In this document: positions 52,094 to 60,606 of the stretch, in pieces | Position numbering within the stretch: the stretch's first letter is position 1 | Layout: every line of letters starts with the position of its first letter | DNA from: Gemmatimonadota bacterium | GTDB lineage: Bacteria > Gemmatimonadota > Gemmatimonadetes > Gemmatimonadales > Gemmatimonadaceae | DNA: 64,000 nt | Assembly (NCBI GenBank): GCA_016719105.1 | Contig: JADKAQ010000019.1 | Location: forward strand, 124,001 to 188,000 | Reading direction: 5' to 3' | Translations under genes and position numbers: made by a program | The notes under the pieces: generated by a model | The model's database searches: none | What the model was told of the DNA's origin: nothing | What the model saw: only the letters and a program-made list of their open reading frames with translations

Positions 52094-53998
52094 TCATCCG
52101 CCTGAGGCGACGGCCTCCAGCGCTTCCCAGCGGGCCATCGCGGCGGCGGTCTCCTGCTCGATGGCGTCGAGTCGGGCGGTCGTGGCACTCACCGCGGGGC
52201 CGTCGCGCAGGAAGGCGGGATCCGAGAGCCGAGCGTATAACGCGTCCTTCTCCTGCTCCAGGGCGTCAATGCGCTCCGGCAGGGCCTCGAGTTCCTTCTG
52301 CTCCTTGAAGGAGAGCTTGCGCGGCTTGTCGGCGCGGCGGTTTGTGGCTGACGGAGCAACCGTGGGCGGTACGCCGGCTCTTGGCGCGGGCGTTGTCACG
52401 GGGGCCGGGCGCTGGCGCACCCAGTCGCTGTAGCCGCCGGCGTACTCGCCCACCCGTCCCTTCCCCTCCATCACCAGCGTGCTGGTGACGACGTGATCGA
52501 GGAAGTCGCGGTCGTGACTCACCACCAGCAGCGTCCCACTGAACTCGATCAGCAGGTCCTCGAGCAGGTCGAGCGTCTCGATGTCGAGATCGTTCGTCGG
52601 CTCGTCGAGGGCGAGGACGTTGAACGACCGCGTGAAGAGGCGCGCCAGCAGCAAGCGGTTGCGCTCCCCGCCCGACAAGGCGCGTACCGGGGTGCGGGCC
52701 CGATCGGGGGGAAAGAGGAAGTCCTGCAGGTAGCCGTGCACGTGCTGGCGCCCTGTCGTCAGCTGCACCCACTCGGCGCCGTCGGCGATGGAGTCGAAGA
52801 CCGAGCGCTCCGGATCGAGCGTGTCGCGGAGCTGGTCGAAGTAGGCGACTTCGAGCCCGGTGCCGTGACGGACGGTCCCGCTGGCCGGCGGAAGTTCGCC
52901 TAACAAGAGGCGGAGCAGCGTCGTCTTCCCCGACCCGTTGGGGCCGATGAGCCCCACCCGGTCGCCGCGCATGATCGTCGTCGAGAGGTCGCGCACGATC
53001 GGCCGTTCGCCGTGGGCAAAGGAGACATCGCGCGCCTCGATCACCAGGCGTCCCGACCGCTCGGCCTCCTGCGCCGCCAGCCGCACCGTCCCCACCCGCT
53101 CGCGCCGCGCCTGGCGGTCGCGACGCATCGCCTCCAGCGCACGGACCCGCCCCTCGTTGCGGGTCCGCCGGGCGCGGATACCGGTGCGAATCCACTTCTC
53201 CTCGATGGCCAGCTTGCGGTCGAACTCGTCCCACGCCTTCTGCTCGGAGTCGAGCGCGGCGTCCTTCCGCTGGAGATACGTGTCGTAGTCCGTCCCCCAA
53301 TCGACGAGCTTCCCGCGGTCCAGCTCGAGGATGCGCGTCGCCAGCCGCCGCAGGAAGGCGCGGTCGTGGGTGACGAAGAGAAGGGTGATCCCCTGCTCGA
53401 TGAGATAGCCCTCCATCCACTCGATCGCGTCGATGTCGAGGTGGTTGGTGGGTTCGTCGAGCAGGAGGACGTCGGGCTGCCTGACCAGGGCGCGGGCGAG
53501 CAGCGTCTGGCGCTTGCGCCCACCGCTCGCCTTCTCGAACTGCGCATCGGCCTCGAGCCCCAGGTGTTCGAGCACCGTCTCGACGCGCGTGTGCAGGCGC
53601 CAGCCGTTGGCGGAGTCGACGGCGTGATGCAGGCGGTCGAGCGTCTTGAGGTTGGCCTCCGAGGCGTCGACGCCAACCGTGAGCGACGCCTCGTGATACC
53701 GCGCGAGCAGTCGCCCGTCCTCACCCAACCCCTCGGCCACCACATCGTAGATCGTCCCGTGCACACCGTCGGGGATGTCCTGCTCCAGGCGGGCAACGGT
53801 CACCCCGCCCTGCCGCACGATCTCTCCTGTGTCGGGCAGCATCGTGCCATCGAGCAGCTTCATCAGCGTGCTCTTCCCCGCCCCGTTGCGCCCCACGAGC
53901 GAGACGCGCTCGCCGCGCTCGATGGAGAACGAGGCACCGTCGAGCACGGGGGGACCGCCGAAGGCGATGGAGACCGACTGAATGGAGAGGAGCGACAC
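52094..53998 (-). CDS. ABC-F family ATPase (Uup-like), copy 2
   Basis: 634 residues from GTG 53998; the longer frame runs into the divergent aminotransferase leader. Two ATPase domains: GRNGAGKST and LLDEPTNHLD, then GPNGSGKTT and ALDEPTNDLD, with LSGGE in the second and a degraded ASGGR in the first signature. The tail is a coiled coil (EALPERIDALEQEKDALYARL) as in Uup. It differs from copy 1 in the linker and signature. Ribosome-associated role inferred. It converges with DUF1028. Confidence 0.92.
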   Translation of the reverse strand: MSLLSIQSVSIAFGGPPVLDGASFSIERGERVSLVGRNGAGKSTLMKLLDGTMLPDTGEIVRQGGVTVARLEQDIPDGVHGTIYDVVAEGLGEDGRLLARYHEASLTVGVDASEANLKTLDRLHHAVDSANGWRLHTRVETVLEHLGLEADAQFEKASGGRKRQTLLARALVRQPDVLLLDEPTNHLDIDAIEWMEGYLIEQGITLLFVTHDRAFLRRLATRILELDRGKLVDWGTDYDTYLQRKDAALDSEQKAWDEFDRKLAIEEKWIRTGIRARRTRNEGRVRALEAMRRDRQARRERVGTVRLAAQEAERSGRLVIEARDVSFAHGERPIVRDLSTTIMRGDRVGLIGPNGSGKTTLLRLLLGELPPASGTVRHGTGLEVAYFDQLRDTLDPERSVFDSIADGAEWVQLTTGRQHVHGYLQDFLFPPDRARTPVRALSGGERNRLLLARLFTRSFNVLALDEPTNDLDIETLDLLEDLLIEFSGTLLVVSHDRDFLDHVVTSTLVMEGKGRVGEYAGGYSDWVRQRPAPVTTPAPRAGVPPTVAPSATNRRADKPRKLSFKEQKELEALPERIDALEQEKDALYARLSDPAFLRDGPAVSATTARLDAIEQETAAAMARWEALEAVASGG

Positions 53999-54189
53999 GC
54001 GTTGTGAGACGACGAGAAGACGGGGACACGCGAGCCTGGCGAACCCCCGGTGAGCGGCTGGGTCCGGCCACGGGCCACGACGACGCGTGGAAGCTAGCCA
54101 GTCGGCGGTTGCCGGCGGTGGCGGGGGTTGGTTGCTTTCATCGGCGGCGCCGCTCGACGCCTGCTGCCGACCCCGAACACCTTCGACTC

Positions 54190-55395
54190 GTGACTGCCTC
54201 CGCCTCCACACCCGGGAGCTCGACTGTTCCGCGGCTGACCACCCGCGCGCTCGACACCGATCCGTTCTATGCGGTCGCGATCTATGGCGAGGCTGTGGAA
54301 ATGATGCGCGCCGGGCGCGAGGTGCAGCTCATGTGCGTCGGGGAGCCCGACTTCCCCACCCCGGAGCGGGTCGTGACCGCCGCGGTCGACGCGCTGCGCC
54401 GCGGCGAGACGCGCTACACGATCCCCGCCGGGATTCCCGAACTCCGCGCGGCGATCTCGCGCCACTACACCACGCGCTACGGCGTCAGCGTCCCGGCCGA
54501 GCGGATCCTGGTGACGGCGGGTGGGTCGGCGGCGCTGACGTTGGCGTTCGGGGTGCTCGCCAATCCGGGTGACGAGTTCCTGATGGCCGATCCCGGGTAT
54601 CCGTCGAACCGGGCGCTCCTCACCTTTTGCGGGGCCAAGGCACGCCACATCCCGGTGGGGGCGGCGGAGCGCTTTCAGCTGACGGCGGAGCTGGTCGATC
54701 GCCATTGGACGCCGAACACGCGTGGCGTGATGGCAGCCTCGCCGGCCAACCCCACCGGGACGACGATCCCCGACGAGGAACTGCGCGCGATCCACGCCGT
54801 CGTCCGGGCGCGCGGCGCGACGCTCATCGTCGACGAGATCTACCACGGGCTCACCTACGACCACCATCCACAAACCGCGGCCGCGTTAGGCGACGACGTC
54901 TTCGTGGTCAACTCGTTCTCCAAGTACTACAGCATGACGGGGTGGCGCCTGGGGTGGATGGTGATCCCGGAGCCGTACTTCGATGCAACCGCACGCATGG
55001 CCCAGCACATGTACATCGCCGCCGCGGCGCCGTCGCAGTGGGCGGGGGTGGCGGCGATGGAGCCGGAGAGCACGGTCATCTACGAACAGCAGCGCGAGGA
55101 GCTGCACCGGCGCCGCGACTTCGTGGTGCCGGCCCTCGATGCGATGGGCATCGCCGTCCCCTGCAAGCCGGACGGGGCCTTCTACGTCTACGCGGACTGC
55201 AGCGGCGTCACGCACGACTCGTGGGCGTTCGCGCGCGGGCTGCTGCAGCAGACGGGGGTGGCGGTCACGCCAGGGAAGGACTTTGGCGAGTATCGCGCCA
55301 ACGACTTCGTGCGCATCGCGTACACGGCCCCGATTCCGCGGATGGAAGTGGCGCTGGGTAGGGTCGACGACTTCCTGAAGACGCTTCGGCGCTGA
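54190..55395 (+). CDS. Class I/II PLP-dependent aminotransferase
   Basis: 401 residues from GTG 54190. PLP Lys lies in NSFSKYYSMTGWRLGW; the cofactor Asp and Tyr are in ASPANPTGTTIPDEEL and VDEIYHGLTYD. The C-terminal DFVRIAYTAP holds the substrate-carboxylate Arg. It fits aspartate/aromatic-type transaminases, but the substrate cannot be fixed. It is followed by convergent murB after 43 bases. Confidence 0.92.
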   Translation: MTASASTPGSSTVPRLTTRALDTDPFYAVAIYGEAVEMMRAGREVQLMCVGEPDFPTPERVVTAAVDALRRGETRYTIPAGIPELRAAISRHYTTRYGVSVPAERILVTAGGSAALTLAFGVLANPGDEFLMADPGYPSNRALLTFCGAKARHIPVGAAERFQLTAELVDRHWTPNTRGVMAASPANPTGTTIPDEELRAIHAVVRARGATLIVDEIYHGLTYDHHPQTAAALGDDVFVVNSFSKYYSMTGWRLGWMVIPEPYFDATARMAQHMYIAAAAPSQWAGVAAMEPESTVIYEQQREELHRRRDFVVPALDAMGIAVPCKPDGAFYVYADCSGVTHDSWAFARGLLQQTGVAVTPGKDFGEYRANDFVRIAYTAPIPRMEVALGRVDDFLKTLRR

Positions 55396-55438
55396 GCGAG
55401 GGCCGACGTTCGGTCGCTCCACCGCGCGACCCGGATGG

Positions 55439-56395
55439 CTAGAACTCGCCGATGAAGCCGATCTCGGGCGTGAGGTGCTCCCCGAACCGCTCGACCACGG
55501 CCTGCTGCGCGTGGGCGATGAGCGCGCGCACGTCGGCCGCTGTCGCGCCCCCGAGGTTCACCATGATGTTGGCGTGGATGTGCGAGATCTGTGCGCCGCC
55601 GATGCGGAACCCCTTGAGCCCGCACTGATCCACCAGGCGTCCCGCTCCCACCCCCTCGATCTTCTGGAAGATCGAACCGGCGCTGGGATGGATGTCGAGC
55701 CACGGGTGCCGCGCCCCGCGCCAACTCAGATTTTCCTGCAGGATGCGGTGCATCACGAACGGGTCGCCCGGCGTTAGGCGGAACGTGACCGCGAGCGCGA
55801 CGTCGGTGGTGTGGTGCAGGCGCGAGGTGTCGTAGCCGAACTGCATGGCGGTTTGGTCGACGGTCACGCGCTCCCCGGCCGCGGTGAGCAGCTCCACCGC
55901 CTCGACCACTTCGGCGATGAACATGGTGCGCGCGCGTTCCGGCGCGGGCGACAGGAAGTGGAGGTTCTGCCAGACGGCGCCGCCCACGGTGCTGGGGATC
56001 CCGATATAGTGCTCGAGTCCCGAGAGTCCGCGGTCGATGGTGGCGAAGATCAGGTCCCGGATGGTCGCCCCGCTCTCGGCGCGCAGCCCGGTGTCGTCGA
56101 CGAAGCGGTGCCCGCGCGCGGCGTTGCGAATCACGACGCCGCGAAAGCCCTTGTCGCCGACCAGGATGTTGGCGCCCAGCCCCAGCACGAAGTGCTTCGT
56201 CCCCGTCGCTCGCGCCAGGCGCACCGCCTCTGCCAGATCGTCGGCCGAGGTGGCATCGTACAGCACGTCGGCCGGACCGCCGATCTTGAACGTGGTGTAT
56301 GGAGCAAGCGGCTCGTTGGCGCGCAGGCGTTCGGCCGCAAGTGTCCCGCGCGCGGCGTCCATGAACGCAGCGACGGTGGCAGGCGTTTGAGTCAT
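55439..56395 (-). CDS. murB: UDP-N-acetylenolpyruvoylglucosamine reductase
   Basis: 318 residues, a type I/IIa length. FAD-binding N-terminal half has TTFKIGGPADVL and GLGANILVGDKGFRG; GIPSTVGGAVWQN and PSAGSIFQK carry the catalytic Arg/Ser region. It reduces UDP-GlcNAc-enolpyruvate to UDP-MurNAc for peptidoglycan. No other mur gene adjoins; it is divergent from the M16 pair with a 65-base spacer. Confidence 0.96.
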   Translation of the reverse strand: MTQTPATVAAFMDAARGTLAAERLRANEPLAPYTTFKIGGPADVLYDATSADDLAEAVRLARATGTKHFVLGLGANILVGDKGFRGVVIRNAARGHRFVDDTGLRAESGATIRDLIFATIDRGLSGLEHYIGIPSTVGGAVWQNLHFLSPAPERARTMFIAEVVEAVELLTAAGERVTVDQTAMQFGYDTSRLHHTTDVALAVTFRLTPGDPFVMHRILQENLSWRGARHPWLDIHPSAGSIFQKIEGVGAGRLVDQCGLKGFRIGGAQISHIHANIMVNLGGATAADVRALIAHAQQAVVERFGEHLTPEIGFIGEF

Positions 56396-56460
56396 AGTGC
56401 CTCGAAAGAAAGCCGCACGAGGAGATCCTCGCCAGCGGAACCGCAGGTCTCAGGAGTCTC

Positions 56461-57870
56461 ATGCCTCGTCTTCTCGTCTTCCCGTCTTCGTTCACCCGGG
56501 CACTGGTCTGGGCCCTGATCGCCACGTCCTCGCTCGCGCCAGAGGCGCGAGGACAGCGCGCGAACCTGGAGAAGTTCATCCACCAGAAGGTGCTGGCCAA
56601 CGGCATGCAGCTCATCGTGGCCGAGAACCACAGCGTCCCGCTGGCCACGGTGGAGATCAACGTGCGCAACGGCTCGTTCACGCAGCCGCCGGGCTACGAA
56701 GGGCTGGCGCACATGTACGAGCACATGTTCTTCAAGGCCAACGCGCAGTTGCCGCAGCCGGACGAGTTCATCGAACGCGCGTCGGCGCTGGGGGCGGTGT
56801 TCAACGGGACCACGCAGGAAGAGCGCGTCAACTATTACATGACGCTCCCCAAGGACTCGCTGGAGGGGGCGATGCGCATCATCGCGGCCGCGTTGCGGGA
56901 GCCCAAGTTCCTGCGCGAGGAGCTGGAGCGCGAACGGCAGGTGGTGCTGGGCGAGTACGACCGCAACGAGGCGTCGCCCTTCTTCGCGCTGCAGGAAGCG
57001 ATCGGCAAGCGCGTCTATCCGGGACAGTGGAGCCGCAAGAACATCATCGGCGAGCGCACGGTGCTGCAGACGGTTGGTCCCGAGAAGATGCGCGAGATCC
57101 AGAAGAAGTACTACGTCCCCAACAACTCGGCGCTGCTGGTGGCCGGCGACGTCGATCCGCAACGCGTCTTTCAGCTGGCGGAGGCGGTCTTCGGTGACTG
57201 GAAGCGGGGCGACGATCCCTTCGTGAAGGACCCGATCCCGCCGATCCCCGCCCTCACGGCCAATGAAGCCGTGATCGTGGAGCAACCGGTGAACGCGGTG
57301 ACGGTGATGATGGAGTGGCAGGGGCCGAGCGTGCGGCAGGATCCGACAGCGACGTATGCGGCGGACGTCTTCTCCGATGCGCTCAACCAGGCGGTGTCGG
57401 TGATGCAGCAGCGCCTGGTCGACACGGGGCTCTTCCAGTCGATCGGCGTGAACTACTACACGCTGGACCAGAAGGGGCCGATCTCGATCGTGGGACAGAC
57501 GACGCCGGAGCGGCTGAAGGAGGCGGTGGTGGCGCTCGACCGCGAGATCGCCCGGTTCGCCGATCCGGGCTACATCACGCAGGAGCAGCTCGTGAACGTG
57601 AAGGCCGAGCGCGCGGTGAGCACGGCGTACGGCGAGGACCGTGCGAGCGGCTTCGCCCACACGTTAGGCTTCTGGTGGGCCGTCTCGGGGATCGACTACT
57701 ACATGGGGTACATCGACGGCATGGCGAAGCAGTCGCTGGGTGACCTGCAGGCGTACGCACGCAAGTACATCGTCGGCAAGCCGCGCGTCGTCGGGGTGCT
57801 GATCGACCCGGATGCGCGGAAGCGCATCGGGCTCAAGGAGAGCGACCTGCTGCCGAAGGTGGTGCAATGA
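56461..57870 (+). CDS. Exported M16-family zinc peptidase, catalytic subunit
   Basis: 469 residues from ATG 56461. A signal peptide (core ALVWALIATSSLA) precedes the M16 N-terminal domain with HMYEH (84-88), the inverted zinc motif HxxEH, and a downstream Glu in LGEYDRNEA (about 165). A second M16-like half follows, with an Arg/Tyr pair GINYY-like (SIGVNYYTLD). It is predicted periplasmic. It is coupled to the degenerate partner by an ATGA overlap at 57867, as in two-subunit processing peptidases. Three octanucleotide repeats occupy its first codons. Confidence 0.93.
   Translation: MPRLLVFPSSFTRALVWALIATSSLAPEARGQRANLEKFIHQKVLANGMQLIVAENHSVPLATVEINVRNGSFTQPPGYEGLAHMYEHMFFKANAQLPQPDEFIERASALGAVFNGTTQEERVNYYMTLPKDSLEGAMRIIAAALREPKFLREELERERQVVLGEYDRNEASPFFALQEAIGKRVYPGQWSRKNIIGERTVLQTVGPEKMREIQKKYYVPNNSALLVAGDVDPQRVFQLAEAVFGDWKRGDDPFVKDPIPPIPALTANEAVIVEQPVNAVTVMMEWQGPSVRQDPTATYAADVFSDALNQAVSVMQQRLVDTGLFQSIGVNYYTLDQKGPISIVGQTTPERLKEAVVALDREIARFADPGYITQEQLVNVKAERAVSTAYGEDRASGFAHTLGFWWAVSGIDYYMGYIDGMAKQSLGDLQAYARKYIVGKPRVVGVLIDPDARKRIGLKESDLLPKVVQ
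56466..56489 (+). repeat. Octanucleotide repeat, 3 copies of YCGTCTTC
   Basis: TCGTCTTC, TCGTCTTC, CCGTCTTC in tandem, starting 5 bases into the M16 subunit A gene, in the complementary orientation to the arrays at 57875 and 59287. It is in the coding sequence for the signal peptide; the unit length 8 is not a multiple of 3. Confidence 0.9.
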
Positions 57871-59288
57871 TGCGGAAGACGGGAAGACGGGAAGACGGGA
57901 AGACGCGTGTGGGCGGCGTGTGGCGCGGAGGGTGGCGCGCGGTTGCTGGGCTCACGTCCCTGCTCTCTTTTCCGTTGATCGCTGATGCGATCGCACCGCG
58001 AGCGCTCCGTGCGCAGGCGCCGCCGCGGATTGCGGCTGTCGGGAGCGCGACGGCGGATACGGGGACGGTGACGTACGAGACCGGCGGGATCCGGGTGATC
58101 CAGCGGCAGATCGCGGGCGACATCGCGGTGGCCAACCTGTACCTGCTGGGCGGGGTGCGGCAGGTCACGTGGGCCAATGCGGGGATCGAGCCCTTCTTTC
58201 TCGAGGCCACGGAGCGCGGCACACGCGCCTACTCGAAGGACCGGCTTCGGCGCGCCATGTCGCGCCTGGGGACGGGGATCATCACCGACGCCGATCCCGA
58301 CTGGTCGGTCTTCGGGATCCGGGCGACGCGCGCCACGTTCGATAGCACGTGGGCCATCTTCGCCTCGCGCCTCATGCAGCCGACGCTCGATTCGGCCGAG
58401 GTGGAACTCGTCAGGCAGCAATTCCTGCTCGGCGTGAGCCAGCGGCAGGACTCGCCCGACGCCCTGCTCGAGTACCTCGCCGACTCGGTGACGTTCGATG
58501 GGCACCCGTACGCCATCCCGACCACAGGGACCGAAGCCTCACTCTCGCGGATCAGCGTGGCCGACCTGCGCGCGTTCCAGCGGGAGCAGGTGGTGAAGTC
58601 GCGCATGCTCCTGGTGGTGGCGGGTGACATCCCGCGGGCGCGCATCGAGCGACTCGTGGGGCTGACGCTGGCCAGGCTCCCGGTCGGCAGCTACAAGTGG
58701 ACGCTGCCTGACACGCTGCCGCGCACCAAGGCGACGTCGTTCGCGGTCGACCGGCAGCTCCCCACCAACTACATCATGGGGCGCTACGCCGGCCCCAAGG
58801 CGGGGACGAAGGAGTACTACGCGCTGCGCATTACCTCGGCGGTGCTGGCCGGACAGCTCTTTGGGGAGATTCGGTCGCGACGCAACCTCACCTATGCCGT
58901 GGATGCCCCGTTCATCGAACGCGCCGTTGCGGCTGGCGGGTTCTACGTCACCACGGTGCAGCCCGAACTCACCGTCGACATCATGCGCCAGCAGCTGGCG
59001 GCGGTGCGCACGGGGATGATCAACGAGGAGGGGTTGGGGCGGTTGATCCAGCAGTTCCTGACGCAGTTCTACCTCGACAACGAGACCAACGCCAACCAGG
59101 CCGACTTCCTCGCGCGGTCGTTCCTGTTCGAGGGAGACATTCGGGCGGTGGCAAAGTTCGAGGAGCAATTGCGCAGCGTGACGCCGCAGGACATCCAGCG
59201 GGCCGCGCAGCGCTACATGCGGGATGTGCGGTGGGTCTACATCGGCGACGCGAAGCGCGCGCCGGCGAAGTCATTTGAAAGATTCTGA
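57867..59288 (+). CDS. Exported M16-family peptidase homologue, non-catalytic subunit
   Basis: 473 residues if started at ATG 57867. GTG 57909, which lies just after the repeats, is a plausible start and still has a signal peptide (LTSLLSFPLIADAIA). The zinc motif is absent: the position of HxxEH is occupied by FLEATERG, so this is a substrate-binding partner. Normal M16 features remain, such as YAGPKAGTKEYYALRI and the RRNLTYAVDAPF Arg-Tyr region. It overlaps the catalytic subunit by 4 bases. Four octanucleotide repeats lie right after the ATG. Confidence 0.9.
   Translation: MMRKTGRREDGKTRVGGVWRGGWRAVAGLTSLLSFPLIADAIAPRALRAQAPPRIAAVGSATADTGTVTYETGGIRVIQRQIAGDIAVANLYLLGGVRQVTWANAGIEPFFLEATERGTRAYSKDRLRRAMSRLGTGIITDADPDWSVFGIRATRATFDSTWAIFASRLMQPTLDSAEVELVRQQFLLGVSQRQDSPDALLEYLADSVTFDGHPYAIPTTGTEASLSRISVADLRAFQREQVVKSRMLLVVAGDIPRARIERLVGLTLARLPVGSYKWTLPDTLPRTKATSFAVDRQLPTNYIMGRYAGPKAGTKEYYALRITSAVLAGQLFGEIRSRRNLTYAVDAPFIERAVAAGGFYVTTVQPELTVDIMRQQLAAVRTGMINEEGLGRLIQQFLTQFYLDNETNANQADFLARSFLFEGDIRAVAKFEEQLRSVTPQDIQRAAQRYMRDVRWVYIGDAKRAPAKSFERF
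57875..57906 (+). repeat. Octanucleotide repeat, 4 copies of GAAGACGS
   Basis: GAAGACGG three times and then GAAGACGC, immediately after the start codon of M16 subunit B. Loss or gain of one unit would change the reading frame if ATG 57867 is used. Confidence 0.9.
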
Positions 59289-59334
59289 AGACGGGAAGAC
59301 GAGAAGACGAGAAGACGGGAAGACGGGAAGACGA
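59287..59334 (+). repeat. Octanucleotide repeat, 6 copies of GAAGACGR
   Basis: Six perfect-length 8-base units (GAAGACGG or GAAGACGA) at the stop codon of M16 subunit B and just beyond. Two reverse-complement units (CCGTCTTC) lie at 59390-59405, flanking a strong hairpin. Confidence 0.92.
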
Positions 59335-59346
59335 GTGACCGCAATA

Positions 59347-59385
59347 ACACAGCGCCTGACGAGAACGGTTCGTCAGGCGCTGTGT
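59347..59385. terminator. Strong hairpin between convergent M16-B and YceI genes
   Basis: Perfect 16-base-pair inverted repeat with a 7-base loop (ACACAGCGCCTGACGA / TCGTCAGGCGCTGTGT). It sits between inverted octanucleotide arrays at 59287 and 59390, so the stem can be extended. It is placed between convergent genes and probably works as a bidirectional terminator. Confidence 0.75.
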
Positions 59386-59389
59386 CATC

Positions 59390-59405
59390 CCGTCTTCCCG
59401 TCTTC
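59390..59405 (-). repeat. Octanucleotide repeat, 2 inverted copies (CCGTCTTC)
   Basis: Two CCGTCTTC units, reverse complement of the GAAGACGG array at 59287-59334, on the far side of the hairpin and before the YceI stop codon. Confidence 0.85.
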
Positions 59406-59418
59406 CCCTCATCCGTCC

Positions 59419-59976
59419 CTAGTTGCCCGGCTTCGTGATCTCGACGTCGAGCGTGATCTTCACGTCCTGCGCCACGACGAAGCCACCGGTCTCGAGCGCG
59501 GCATTCCAGTTCAGGCCGTAGTCGAGGCGGTTGATCTTCCCCGAGGCGCTGAAGCCGGCGCGGTCGAGCCCCCACGGATCACGCAGCGAGCCATGCGACT
59601 CGGCGGCCAGGGTGATCTCCTTGGTGGTGCCGCGGATGGTCAGGTCGCCGACGATGGTGAACTCGTTGCCGTCGGTCGGGGTGATCTTCTTGCTGACGAA
59701 GGTGATCGTCGGGTGGCCGGCGGCGTCGAAGAAGTCGGGCGACCTGAGGTGGTTGTCGCGGTCGGCGGTCTTCGTGTCGATCGAGGCGGCGGCGATCTCG
59801 ACGTTGATCTTGGCAGTGGCCAGATTGGCGCCGTCGAACTCGACGGTTCCCTTCACGTCGGTGAAGGTCCCCTTGGCGGTCGCGACCATCATGTGACGGA
59901 CAGCGAAGCCGACGTGCGTGTGGGACGCGTCGATCGTCCAGGTCTCGAGCGTGGTGGTGGTGGTGGGAGCGGTCAT
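59419..59976 (-). CDS. YceI-family lipocalin-like protein, cytosolic form
   Basis: 185 residues from ATG 59976. ASHTHVGFAVRHMMVATAKGTF, SPDFFDAAGHPTITF and ETGGFVVAQDVKITLDVE are the YceI pattern. There is no signal peptide, unlike E. coli YceI, so it is probably cytoplasmic. The fold binds polyisoprenoids or amphiphiles. It is divergent from an HxlR regulator, a recurring arrangement that suggests control by HxlR. Confidence 0.95.
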   Translation of the reverse strand: MTAPTTTTTLETWTIDASHTHVGFAVRHMMVATAKGTFTDVKGTVEFDGANLATAKINVEIAAASIDTKTADRDNHLRSPDFFDAAGHPTITFVSKKITPTDGNEFTIVGDLTIRGTTKEITLAAESHGSLRDPWGLDRAGFSASGKINRLDYGLNWNAALETGGFVVAQDVKITLDVEITKPGN

Positions 59977-60075
59977 TGGGTCATGCCTCAGCGCTGGTGG
60001 GGTAGGTAGGGGGTGCTAGCTTCAAATCCTGCAGCCGCCTGGGTCTTTTGAGGGATTGCAATCAAGACTCAGTAG

Positions 60076-60140
60076 CTTACTTTCTGTGAGTAACAGTAAG
60101 GGCAGGCAATTCGCCTGTCAAGTAACTACTTATTTGTAAG
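60076..60140. promoter_or_regulatory. Inverted-repeat operator candidates between YceI and HxlR genes
   Basis: Two imperfect palindromes in the 173-base divergent gap: CTTACT at 60076-60081 with AGTAAG at 60095-60100, and CTTATTTGTAAG at 60129-60140, which is a perfect 4-base arm pair close to the HxlR ATG. The region is much more AT-rich than the flanks. HxlR dimers bind such sites, so autoregulation and YceI control are plausible. Confidence 0.5.
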
Positions 60141-60149
60141 CGAGGGGCT

Positions 60150-60509
60150 ATGTCGGATCACGCGCCGATCGCCCTCTGCCCGCGGTTCCATCGGGCGGTC
60201 GAGCTTATCGGCAAGCGGTGGACGGGGGCGATCCTTCGGATCCTCCAGAGCGGTCGCACGCGGTTCAACGCGATCGCGGCCTCCATCCCCGACATGAGCG
60301 ACCGGATGCTCTCCGAGCGCCTGCGAGAGCTCGAGCATGAGGGAATCGTCGAGCGATTCGTGGTCCCCGAGACGCCAGTGCGGGTCGAGTACGAACTCAC
60401 CGCGAAGGGGCGCGCGCTCGACGAGGCGTTCTGCGCCATCGCCCGTTGGGCGGAGCAGTACGTCGAACCGACAGCGGAGGCGACCACCGCGCACAGCGCG
60501 ACCGGCTAA
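60150..60509 (+). CDS. HxlR-family winged-helix regulator
   Basis: 119 residues from ATG 60150. C-P-R-F near the N-terminus (LCPRFHRAVELIGKRWTGAILRILQ) is followed by the winged helix SIPDMSDRMLSERLRELEHEGIV, typical of HxlR proteins. Cys10, in the redox-sensing position of some members, is present. It is divergent from YceI, its probable target, with operator-like repeats between them. Confidence 0.93.
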   Translation: MSDHAPIALCPRFHRAVELIGKRWTGAILRILQSGRTRFNAIAASIPDMSDRMLSERLRELEHEGIVERFVVPETPVRVEYELTAKGRALDEAFCAIARWAEQYVEPTAEATTAHSATG

Positions 60510-60527
60510 CGACACAGCCAGCGACAA

Positions 60528-60573
60528 GCGCGCCCGCCGCAGACCAGTCAGGTCGCGGCGGGCGCGCAGCGTT
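60528..60573. terminator. Terminator hairpin between HxlR and serine hydrolase genes
   Basis: Perfect 13-base-pair GC-rich stem (GCGCGCCCGCCGC / GCGGCGGGCGCGC) with a 14-base loop, followed by AGCGTTT. It lies 18 bases after the HxlR stop, before the convergent hydrolase gene. Confidence 0.65.
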
Positions 60574-60606
60574 TAAGGCCCAAAGCAGGTGAAGTTGGGA
60601 GCGCGG

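Noticed and set aside
59287..59405. CRISPR-like appearance of the GAAGACGG repeats
   Set aside because: Units are 8 bases and contiguous, with no spacers or cas genes.
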